Source: Deferribacteres bacterium (lineage in GTDB: Bacteria > Nitrospirota > Thermodesulfovibrionia > UBA6902). Taken from it: DNA of 12,731 bases. Each line of letters opens with the position of its first letter. Positions within the stretch are counted from its first letter, which is position 1. The notes under the pieces were generated by a model, which saw nothing but the letters and a program-made list of their open reading frames with translations, had not been told where the DNA came from and did not search any database. Both the position numbers and the translations under genes were made by a program. Shown piece by piece: positions 6,000-11,918 of the stretch. The DNA is taken from contig JAADFS010000022.1 of the NCBI GenBank assembly GCA_013152795.1, positions 1 to 12,731 of the forward strand, given 5' to 3'.

Positions 6000-6800
6000 A
6001 TGGAACTGCACGAGCGGATCGAGGATTACAAGACCGACAGTCCCAGGGTCAGCCGTTTCTCCGAGGAGAGATTCCTGCTGTTCCTGGAGGATATTACCGC
6101 TGTGTTTGACGGTTTCAAGGCACTGGATATCGAGGCCCTCGGGATAGGGCACAATGAGCTGCGGGTCATCATAGGCCCTAACGGTGCAGGCAAGACAACA
6201 CTCTGCGACGTGGTAAGCGGCAAGACCCGTCCGGCTACAGGCAGGGTCTATTTTGAAGGCAGGGACATTACAGGCATGGATGAGACGGAAATTGCGCTTA
6301 TGGGCATCGGCAGGAAATTCCAGACACCTGCTGTGTTTGACAGCCTGACCACATATCAGAATATGGAACTTGCGCTGCCGGGGCGCAGGCGCCTGTGGTC
6401 GAACCTGTACTGCAAAGAGACAAAAGAAGAGAGAGACCGCATACTCGGCATACTTGAACGGGTCGGCCTGCTGGAGGTGCGGGACCTGGAGGCAAGGTAT
6501 CTCAGCCACGGCCAGCGGCAGTGGCTGGCAATCAGCACCCTGATCCTGTCAGACCCGAAGCTGCTGCTCGTTGACGAGCCCGCGGCGGGGTTGACCGACT
6601 CTGAGACCGCGCTGACAGCGGAACTCCTTCTTGAACTCAGGGGAGACCATACCATTATAGTCATAGAACACGATATGGATTTTGTGCGCAGGCTTGATTC
6701 TTTTGTAACCATGCTTAATGAGGGAAAGATCATGGCGGAAGGCACGCTCAGTGAGCTGCAGGAAAACGAAGAAGTCATAGAGGCATATCTGGGGCGATGA
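6000..6800 (+). CDS. urtD: Urea ABC transporter, ATP-binding protein UrtD
   Basis: This 266-residue ABC ATPase of the LivG type has Walker A GPNGAGKTT (residues 59-67), a Q-loop at KFQTP (107-111), an atypical signature LSHGQ (168-172), Walker B LLLVDEP (188-194) and H-loop H224 in EHDM. The LSHGQ variant in place of LSGGQ is usual in UrtD. The N-terminus has about 25 extra residues before FLLFLEDITAVFDGFKAL, also common in this subfamily. The ribosome site GGAGG (5984-5988), 11 nt before the ATG, lies in or at the edge of a repeat fragment (AAACGGGCAGAGGAG). The stop overlaps the urtE start by 4 nt (ATGA), so the two ATPases are translationally coupled. It powers urea import on the cytoplasmic face of UrtBC. 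No lesions are seen. Confidence 0.93.
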   Translation: MELHERIEDYKTDSPRVSRFSEERFLLFLEDITAVFDGFKALDIEALGIGHNELRVIIGPNGAGKTTLCDVVSGKTRPATGRVYFEGRDITGMDETEIALMGIGRKFQTPAVFDSLTTYQNMELALPGRRRLWSNLYCKETKEERDRILGILERVGLLEVRDLEARYLSHGQRQWLAISTLILSDPKLLLVDEPAAGLTDSETALTAELLLELRGDHTIIVIEHDMDFVRRLDSFVTMLNEGKIMAEGTLSELQENEEVIEAYLGR

Positions 6801-7495
6801 TGTTACAGGTTGAGAAACTGTCATTTTCCTACGGAGAGGTGCAGGTGCTTCACGGCATTGATATGGAGGTCCCGGAGGAGCGGATTGTCTGTGTCATGGG
6901 ACGCAACGGCGTGGGCAAGACGACACTGATGAAAAACATCATAGGGTTGCTGAATCCGTCAGCCGGCTCCATCAGGATGCACGGCCGTGAAATCACAAAG
7001 ATGCCCACGCACAACCGCATACAGGCCGGCCTTGCATTTGTGCCGCAGGGGAGGATGATATTCCCGAAACTCACTGTGGAGGAGAACCTGAAGATCGGCC
7101 TGTCCGCCCGCAGCGACGGCCTTGACCGGATACCCGGAGAGATTTATGAGCTCTTCCCGGTCCTGAAGGACATGACCGACAGGATGGGCGGAGACCTCTC
7201 AGGCGGCCAGCAGCAGCAGCTCGCAATCGGGCGCGCGCTCGTTACAGGCCCGAAGCTGCTGATCCTTGACGAGCCGACCGAGGGTATACAGCCGAACATC
7301 ATTCAGCAGATCGGCAGGGTGCTGAGGCAGCTCGTTGAGGAGAAACACATGACGGTGCTGATTGTCGAGCAGTACCTGGATTTTGTCCGCGAGTATTGCC
7401 AGGGATTCTATATCATGAACCGCGGAAGGATTGTAGCCGGCGGCAGGACAGAGGACCTGGGGCAGGATATTGTCAGGCAGTACCTGACGGTATGA
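6797..7495 (+). CDS. urtE: Urea ABC transporter, ATP-binding protein UrtE
   Basis: This 232-residue LivF-type ATPase has Walker A GRNGVGKTT (residues 35-43), the PQGRMIFPKLTVEENL Q-loop region (83-98), signature LSGGQQQQLAIGRAL (134-148), Walker B LLILDEP (154-160) and EGIQPNII just after it. In the H-loop position it has EQYLDF, with Gln in place of His, as is usual for LivF/UrtE proteins. It forms a heterodimer with UrtD. The ATG at 6797 overlaps the urtD stop; a second ATG at 6800 is in frame and would remove one residue. It is the last transporter gene. A composite repeat separates it from ureA. Confidence 0.93.
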   Translation: MMLQVEKLSFSYGEVQVLHGIDMEVPEERIVCVMGRNGVGKTTLMKNIIGLLNPSAGSIRMHGREITKMPTHNRIQAGLAFVPQGRMIFPKLTVEENLKIGLSARSDGLDRIPGEIYELFPVLKDMTDRMGGDLSGGQQQQLAIGRALVTGPKLLILDEPTEGIQPNIIQQIGRVLRQLVEEKHMTVLIVEQYLDFVREYCQGFYIMNRGRIVAGGRTEDLGQDIVRQYLTV

Positions 7496-7500
7496 ACTTT

Positions 7501-7662
7501 GATATTGCATAAAGAGGCAGGAGAGTTGCGGGTTGCGAGTTCCGGGTTGCGAGTTGCAGGTTGCGGGTTGCGGGTTCAACGGCTATAAGGCGATGGGATA
7601 ATTGCAGGGGGGGCAGAATGAAACAGGTTCCCCCTCCCCTGGTGGAGGGGTTAGGGGGGGAT
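7501..7662 (+). repeat. Composite repeat between urtE and ureA (copy 5, with eight 7-bp units)
   Basis: The order is ATTGCATAAAG then AGGCAGGA; eight 7-bp units at 7523-7578 (GAGTTGC, GGGTTGC, GAGTTCC, GGGTTGC, GAGTTGC, AGGTTGC, GGGTTGC, GGGTTCA); CGGCTATAAGGCGATGGGAT (7580-7599); a G-run plus GGCAGAATGAA (7607-7622); and a C/G hairpin with CCCCT-GGTGG-AGGGG at its tip (7630-7658). The CTATAAGGCGATGGGAT piece matches the inner left arm of the 1271-1490 element (TTATAAAGCGATGGGAT), so the 7-bp units appear to interrupt that arm. No T-run follows the hairpin. Confidence 0.6.
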
Positions 7663-7692
7663 TTTAAGTAAGATTGTACGGAGGTGTTGCGG

Positions 7693-7995
7693 ATGAGGCT
7701 TACGGAGAAAGAAAAAGACAAGCTCATGATTTATATGGCGGCCTCTCTGGCCAATGAGAGGAAGCAGAGGGGGATTAAGCTCAATTACCCCGAGGCAGTG
7801 GCCCTTATTACCTCGGCAGTGCTTGAGGGCATAAGGGAGGGCAGGACGGTTGCCGAGCTGATGCAGTACGGGGCATCCATTCTCAGGAGGGAGGACCTTA
7901 TGGATGGTGTCCCGGAGATGATAAAGGAGATACAGGTTGAGGGGACCTTCCCTGACGGAACAAAGCTTGTAACCATTCATGATCCGGTAAGATAA
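7693..7995 (+). CDS. ureA: Urease gamma subunit
   Basis: This 100-residue protein is the canonical length for UreA. It starts MRLTEKEKDKLMIYMAASLA, then has the conserved KLNYPEAVALITSAVLEG, GRTVAELM, MIKEIQVEGTFPDGTKLVT and the terminal HDPVR. UreA is the small subunit of the cytoplasmic (UreABC)3 urease. ATG 7693 was chosen because it gives the family length and has GGAGGTG (7680-7686) at good spacing; the GTG at 7684 falls inside that ribosome site. It is separated from ureB by a hairpin and a repeat copy. The protein looks fully intact. Confidence 0.95.
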   Translation: MRLTEKEKDKLMIYMAASLANERKQRGIKLNYPEAVALITSAVLEGIREGRTVAELMQYGASILRREDLMDGVPEMIKEIQVEGTFPDGTKLVTIHDPVR

Positions 7996-8004
7996 CTCCC
8001 CCGG

Positions 8005-8025
8005 CCCCTCTTAAACTAAGAGGGG
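8005..8025 (+). repeat. Perfect 9-bp hairpin downstream of ureA
   Basis: CCCCTCTTA, loop AAC, then TAAGAGGGG form a perfect stem of nine pairs. AGATATTT follows rather than a T-run, so terminator function is doubtful. The same kind of hairpin, CCCCTTA-AGA-TAAGGGG, recurs at 11246-11262, and the downstream flank (TAAGGGGAGGTTGGGAGG) recurs at 8092-8109. The palindromic repeat at 8034 therefore seems to lie within this second repeat type. It could affect the ureA to ureB transcript ratio. Confidence 0.45.
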
Positions 8026-8033
8026 AGATATTT

Positions 8034-8092
8034 ACCTTAATGTTGCATAAACAGGCAGGAGAGCCTGCCCGCAGGCGATGTTTTATACCACT
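8034..8092 (+). repeat. Dispersed palindromic repeat, copy 6 (compact, best preserved)
   Basis: ACCTTAATG, TTGCATAAAC, AGGCAGGAGAGCCTGCC, CGCAGGC, GATGTTTTATACCACT. The inner GGCAGG-AGAG-CCTGCC forms a 6-bp stem; the outer GCATAAAC pairs partly with GTTTTATACC. This uninterrupted copy serves as the reference for the broken copies elsewhere. It lies between ureA and ureB and has no coding potential. Confidence 0.6.
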
Positions 8093-8157
8093 AAGGGGAG
8101 GTTGGGAGGGATTACCGCTGGGTTGAGGTGGATTTAATATTAAAAAAGGAGGACAGG

Positions 8158-8526
8158 ATGATACCAGGTGAATATATTCCCGGTAAAGGTGACATAGAGC
8201 TGAACAGGGGCAGGAGGTCGGTCTCACTTGTGGTGAAAAGCACGGGAGACAGGCCTGTTCAGGTGGGCTCGCATTTTCATTTTTTTGAAGTCAACAGGGC
8301 CCTGGTCTTTGAAAGGGAAAAGGCCTTCGGCATGCGGCTGAATATCCCCGCGGGCACTGCCGTCAGGTTTGAGCCCGGCCAGGACCGGGAGGTCTCGCTC
8401 GTGGAATTCGGCGGCGGCAGGAACATTTACGGATTAAACGGCCTGACAGAGGGCTGTACCGCAGATGAAGCGGTCAGGAATGCCGCGCTCAGCAGGGCAA
8501 AGGACAAGGGATTCGGAGGTGCCTGA
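8158..8526 (+). CDS. ureB: Urease beta subunit
   Basis: From ATG 8158 the protein is 122 residues: MIPGEYIPG, then DIELNRGRRSVSLVVKSTGDRPVQVGSHFHFFEVN, GMRLNIPAGTAVRFEPGQ and REVSLVEFGG. This is the conserved UreB core. A C-terminal tail of about 20 residues ending in AKDKGFGGA follows; such tails are seen in many UreB proteins and are not unusual. The ATG at 8158 has AAAGGAGG at 8145-8152. The upstream in-frame ATG at 8128 has no comparable site and would add ten non-conserved residues. The stop is one base from the ureC start, so ureB and ureC are coupled. It is a structural subunit of cytoplasmic urease. Confidence 0.95.
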   Translation: MIPGEYIPGKGDIELNRGRRSVSLVVKSTGDRPVQVGSHFHFFEVNRALVFEREKAFGMRLNIPAGTAVRFEPGQDREVSLVEFGGGRNIYGLNGLTEGCTADEAVRNAALSRAKDKGFGGA

Positions 8527-8527
8527 T

Positions 8528-10339
8528 ATGAGTCTGAACATGGACAGAAGACAATACGCCGGTATGTTCGGCCCCACAACAGGGGACAGGATAAGACTTG
8601 CCGATACCGAGCTGTTCATAGAGGTGGAGAAGGATTTTACAAGATACGGCGACGAGGTGAAGTTCGGCGGGGGCAAGGTCATAAGGGACGGGATGGGCCA
8701 GTCACCCCGGGCGACGGCAAAAGGCGGCGCCCCTGACCTGGTTATAACCAATGTGGTCATCCTTGACTACCGGGGCATTGTAAAGGCGGACATAGGGGTG
8801 CGGGACGGCAGGATATGCGGCATAGGCAAGGCCGGCAACCCTGACCTCATGGATGGAGTGGATCCCGAGCTGGTAACAGGGGCCTCGACAGAGGTGATAG
8901 CAGGCGAGGGCCTGATCGCCACACCCGGCGGCGTGGACAGCCATATCCACTTTATATGCCCGCAGCAGATTGAAGAGGCTATATCATCAGGCATCACCAC
9001 CATGATAGGCGGCGGAACAGGCCCTGCAACCGGTACGAACGCCACTACATGCACTCCCGGCGAATGGAATATACACAGGATGCTTGAGGCTGCTGATGCC
9101 TTTGCCGTCAATCTGGGATTTCTCGGCAAGGGCAATTCTTCACGGCCGGAAAGCCTCAGGGAGCAGGTGGAGGCAGGGGCCATGGGGCTGAAGCTGCACG
9201 AGGACTGGGGAACCACGCCTGCAGCAATCGATACATGCCTGTCTGTGGCGGATGAATACGACGTGCAGGTCGCCATACACACGGATACCCTTAATGAGGC
9301 GGGTTTTGTCGAGGACACGATAGCCGCATTCAGGGGCAGGACAATACATACATATCATACAGAGGGTGCGGGCGGCGGCCATGCCCCCGACATAATAAAG
9401 GTCTGCGGGCAGGCCAATGTACTGCCGTCTTCAACAAACCCGACCATGCCCTTTACAGTCAACACAATGGAGGAACACCTCGACATGCTCATGGTATGCC
9501 ACCACCTCGACCCCCGGATACCCGAGGATGTGGCCTTCGCGGATTCAAGGATAAGGGCCGAGACCATTGCGGCGGAGGACATCCTGCATGACATGGGTGC
9601 CTTCAGCATAATGGCCTCTGACTCCCAGGCAATGGGCAGGGTCGGAGAGGTCATCATCAGGACATGGCAGACAGCGGACAAGATGAAGAGACAGAGGGGA
9701 AGGCTCGAAGAGGAAAAGGGCGACAACGACAATGTCAGGGCCGCCAGGTATGTGGCGAAGTACACCATAAACCCCTCAATAGCCCACGGGATTGCACGGT
9801 ATGTCGGCTCTGTTGAAAAAGGCAAGCTTGCTGACATCGTGCTGTGGGAGCCTGCATTCTTCGGCGTAAGGCCGAAGATGGTCATAAAGGGCGGGTTTAT
9901 CGCGTACGCCCAGATGGGTGATGCCAATGCCTCGATCCCCACTCCGCAGCCCTACCTGATGAGGCCAATGTTCGGGGCGTACGGCAGGGCTGTTTACAGC
10001 ACATCACTGACGTTCCTGTCAAAGGCCGCCTTTGACAGGGGCGTGCACGAGCGCCTGGGTCTGCGGAAAAGGGCCGCATTTGTCGAAAACTGCCGCAACA
10101 TCGGCAAGAAGGACATGATCAACAACAGTTATCTCCCCCATATCGAGGTTGACCCTGAAACCTATACAGTGAAGGCGGACGGCAGGGTGCTGTCGTGTGA
10201 GCCCGGAGATACTGTCAATGGCGCAGAGGTATTTCCTGTTTTGACCTTAAATTTGCATAAACGGGCAGGAGAGTTGCGGGTTCCAAGTTGCGGGTTACGG
10301 GTTGCGAGTTCAGAGTTCAAAGTTCAGGGGGCAGAATGA
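8528..10339 (+). CDS. ureC: Urease alpha (catalytic) subunit with repeat-encoded C-terminal tail
   Basis: This 603-residue protein hydrolyses urea to ammonia and carbamate at a di-nickel centre. All catalytic residues are visible: H139 and H141 (SHIHFI), carbamylated K222 (GLKLHEDWG), H251, H277 in the HTEGAGGGHAPD segment, flap C324-H325 (VCHHLD) and D365 (ASDSQAMG). They are offset by +5 from Klebsiella numbering. The start ATG 8528 has GGAGGTG just upstream. The 3' end is odd. After AEVFPV (residues 566-571), where urease normally closes within about seven residues (AQRYFLF type), the frame runs into dispersed repeat sequence from about 10241. It adds LTLNLHKRAGELRVPSCGLR and more, 32 residues in all. 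The stop TGA lies within the repeat module GGGGGCAGAATGA. The core fold should be complete; effects of the swapped terminus are unknown. Confidence 0.93.
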   Translation: MSLNMDRRQYAGMFGPTTGDRIRLADTELFIEVEKDFTRYGDEVKFGGGKVIRDGMGQSPRATAKGGAPDLVITNVVILDYRGIVKADIGVRDGRICGIGKAGNPDLMDGVDPELVTGASTEVIAGEGLIATPGGVDSHIHFICPQQIEEAISSGITTMIGGGTGPATGTNATTCTPGEWNIHRMLEAADAFAVNLGFLGKGNSSRPESLREQVEAGAMGLKLHEDWGTTPAAIDTCLSVADEYDVQVAIHTDTLNEAGFVEDTIAAFRGRTIHTYHTEGAGGGHAPDIIKVCGQANVLPSSTNPTMPFTVNTMEEHLDMLMVCHHLDPRIPEDVAFADSRIRAETIAAEDILHDMGAFSIMASDSQAMGRVGEVIIRTWQTADKMKRQRGRLEEEKGDNDNVRAARYVAKYTINPSIAHGIARYVGSVEKGKLADIVLWEPAFFGVRPKMVIKGGFIAYAQMGDANASIPTPQPYLMRPMFGAYGRAVYSTSLTFLSKAAFDRGVHERLGLRKRAAFVENCRNIGKKDMINNSYLPHIEVDPETYTVKADGRVLSCEPGDTVNGAEVFPVLTLNLHKRAGELRVPSCGLRVASSEFKVQGAE

Positions 10340-10474
10340 AGCAAGTTCCCCCTCCCCTTGGGAAGGGGGGAGGGGGAGGGGGCTGACCTGTTATCCTTGA
10401 AGGTATCGCAGATAAAGCTTTTACGGCAGGCTCTCCTGCCCGCAGGCGATGTTTTTATGCCACTGTAAAGTAAA
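10244..10474 (+). repeat. Composite repeat overlapping the ureC 3' end and reaching ureF (copy 7)
   Basis: Modules in order: ACCTTAAAT, TTGCATAAAC, GGGCAGGA; eight 7-bp units at 10271-10326 (GAGTTGC, GGGTTCC, AAGTTGC, GGGTTAC, GGGTTGC, GAGTTCA, GAGTTCA, AAGTTCA); GGGGGCAGAATGAA (10327-10340); a C/G-rich hairpin (10348-10376); ATCGCAGATAAAGCTTT (10404-10420); GGCAGG-CTCT-CCTGCC (10425-10440); and CGCAGGCGATG, TTTTTATGC, CACTGTAAAGTAAA. CGGGCAGGAGAG (10262-10273) and CTCTCCTGCCCG (10431-10442) are exact 12-base inverted repeats. Both arms match the 1271-1490 element, while the interior differs. The right end stops about 10 bp before the ureF ATG. Confidence 0.65.
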
Positions 10475-10484
10475 TGCAGCCATT

Positions 10485-11178
10485 ATGGATAAAATGATTT
10501 CCCTTATCGGTCTTTTACAGATCACCGATTCATTCTTTCCCTCAGGGGCGTTTGCCTATTCCTGGGGGCTTGAGACTTATGTAACCGAGGGCCGCGTAAA
10601 GGATATGGACGGCCTCAAATGAATTTCTGAGGGCGTATCTGGCCGGAATGACACGCAGGTGCGATGCGCTCGCAGTAAAACTGTGCATCGAGGCGGCGGG
10701 CAGGGAGGATATGCAGGCCGTCTTGCGCATCGACCGGCTGATACACTGCATGAAGCTGGCCAGGGAGACAAGGGAAGGGAGCCTGCAGACAGGGAGGCAG
10801 CTTCTGAAGGTCATGGGGGTGCTTCATAAATCCCGGATGCTGGAGGGGTTTGCTGAGGCTGTCGAAAGGGGCGGGGCCCTGGGCCATCACCCCGTGGTGT
10901 TTGCGCTTGCGTGTAGTTCACTGGGGGCCGCAAGTGATGAAGCCCTGGCGGCATACCTTTATTCAGCGGTCTCGGGTATTGTAAGCGCGGGGGTGAGGCT
11001 TATACCCATAGGGCATACAGAGGGGCAGAAGGTGATCGAGGACATCAAGCCCCTCCTATCGGATATCGCGGGAGAGGTGTCATCACTCGGTGAAGATGAT
11101 ATATCCGCCTTTGCACCAGGGATTGAGATAAGGGCGATGAGACATGAGCATCTCTATACGAGGTTGTTCAGGTCATGA
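10485..11178 (+). pseudogene. ureF: Urease accessory protein UreF, one-base frameshift
   Basis: The ATG at 10485 begins MDKMISLIGLLQITDSFFPS followed by GAFAYSWGLET, the conserved UreF opening. The frame stops at TGA 10620 after DGLK. In the +1 frame the family sequence continues without a gap: NEFLRAYLAGMTRRCDALAV, then PIGHTEGQ and FAPGIEIRAMRHEHLYTRLFRS to the stop at 11176-11178. Removing one A from AAA at 10617-10619 restores a single UreF frame of about 230 residues, the usual length. UreF bridges UreD and UreG in the nickel-loading complex. No good ribosome site precedes the ATG; a repeat arm ends about 10 bp upstream. The three-A site is not a strong slippery sequence, so mutation or a base-call error is likelier than programmed frameshifting. 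Confidence 0.85.
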
Positions 11179-11190
11179 GATGGTGGTTAT

Positions 11191-11278
11191 TGGGCGGGAG
11201 AGTTGCGGGTTCAGGGGGGGGCAGAATGAAGTTCTGTTACTCCTCCCCTTAAGATAAGGGGAGGTTGGGAGGAGTTAT
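11191..11278 (+). repeat. Composite repeat between ureF and ureG (copy 8, short form)
   Basis: GGGCGGGA, two 7-bp units (GAGTTGC GGGTTCA, 11200-11213), a G-run with GGCAGAATGAA (11214-11230), then CTCCCCTTAAGATAAGGGGAG as a hairpin (about 11244-11264), followed by GTTGGGAGGAGTTATGA. The module order matches the other composite copies, with only two 7-bp units. The hairpin and its flank match the sequence around 8005-8025 and 8092-8115. No terminator-like T-run is present. Confidence 0.55.
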
Positions 11279-11302
11279 GACCTTTAAAAGTCCAGGGAGG
11301 TT

Positions 11303-11918
11303 ATGTTTATGGCGGAGATGACAGGGCCGGTAAAAATCGGCATAGGCGGGCCCGTGGGGTCCGGTAAGACAGCGCTCATAGAGAAACTCTGCAGGAGGAT
11401 GTCCGGGGAGTTTTCCATCGCAGTTGTGACAAATGTACACGCAGGAAGATGCCGAGTTTCTTGTGAGGGCCGGGGTATTGCCTGAGGAGAGGATAACAGG
11501 TGTTGAGACGGGAGGGTGCCCGCACACGGCCATAAGGGAGGATGCATCCGTGAACCAGGAGGCGATCCAAAGGCTGATCAGCAGGTTCCCGGGGCTGGAC
11601 ATAATATTCGTGGAAAGCGGCGGTGACAACCTCGCTGCAACCTTCAGCCCCGAACTGGTCGACAGATCTATCTACGTGATAGATGTTGCGGGCGGCGACA
11701 AGATTCCAAGAAAAGGGGGGCCGGGTGTCACGCGGTCGGACCTGCTCGTGATCAACAAGACGGACCTCGCGCCGTATGTGGGTGCAAGCCTGGAGGTGAT
11801 GAGGAGGGACGCAGGGAGGATGAGGGGAGAAAGGCCTTTTATATTCACGAGCCTGATGAAGGAAGAGGGGATCGATGCGGTTATCGACTGGATCAGGAAA
11901 GAGGTGCTCTTTGTCTGA
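11303..11918 (+). pseudogene. ureG: Urease accessory GTPase UreG, frameshifted by an apparent 5-bp loss
   Basis: The ATG at 11303 (GGGAGG five bases upstream) gives KIGIGGPVGSGKTALIEKLC with the P-loop GPVGSGKT (residues 16-23), then SIAVVTN ending at 11434. The family continues DIYTxEDAEFL, but here the frame runs VHAGRC to a stop at 11483. The rest of UreG is in another frame from 11436: YTQEDAEFLVRAGVLPEERI, GVETGGCPHTAIREDAS, VESGGDNL, and NKTDLAPYVG (the G4-type base motif), to the stop at 11916. Restoring five bases (the D-I region) would rejoin the two parts. An ATG at 11433 sits at the lesion and opens the second frame, so a two-piece product is conceivable but unproven. UreG is the nickel-carrying GTPase of urease maturation. 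The stop overlaps the ureD start. Confidence 0.85.

Noticed and set aside
8005..8025. Rho-independent terminator after ureA.
   Set aside because: The stem is good but no T-run follows and ureB/ureC lie downstream in the same orientation; the structure belongs to a dispersed repeat type.
8465..8527. Upstream ATG extending ureC by 21 residues.
   Set aside because: This stretch is the 3' end of ureB in another frame; ATG 8528 has GGAGGTG upstream and matches the usual UreC start.
10611..10625. Programmed +1 frameshift in ureF.
   Set aside because: CTC-AAA-TGA does not resemble known +1 sites such as CTT-TGA, and re-pairing on AAT would be poor; UreF is not known to use recoding.
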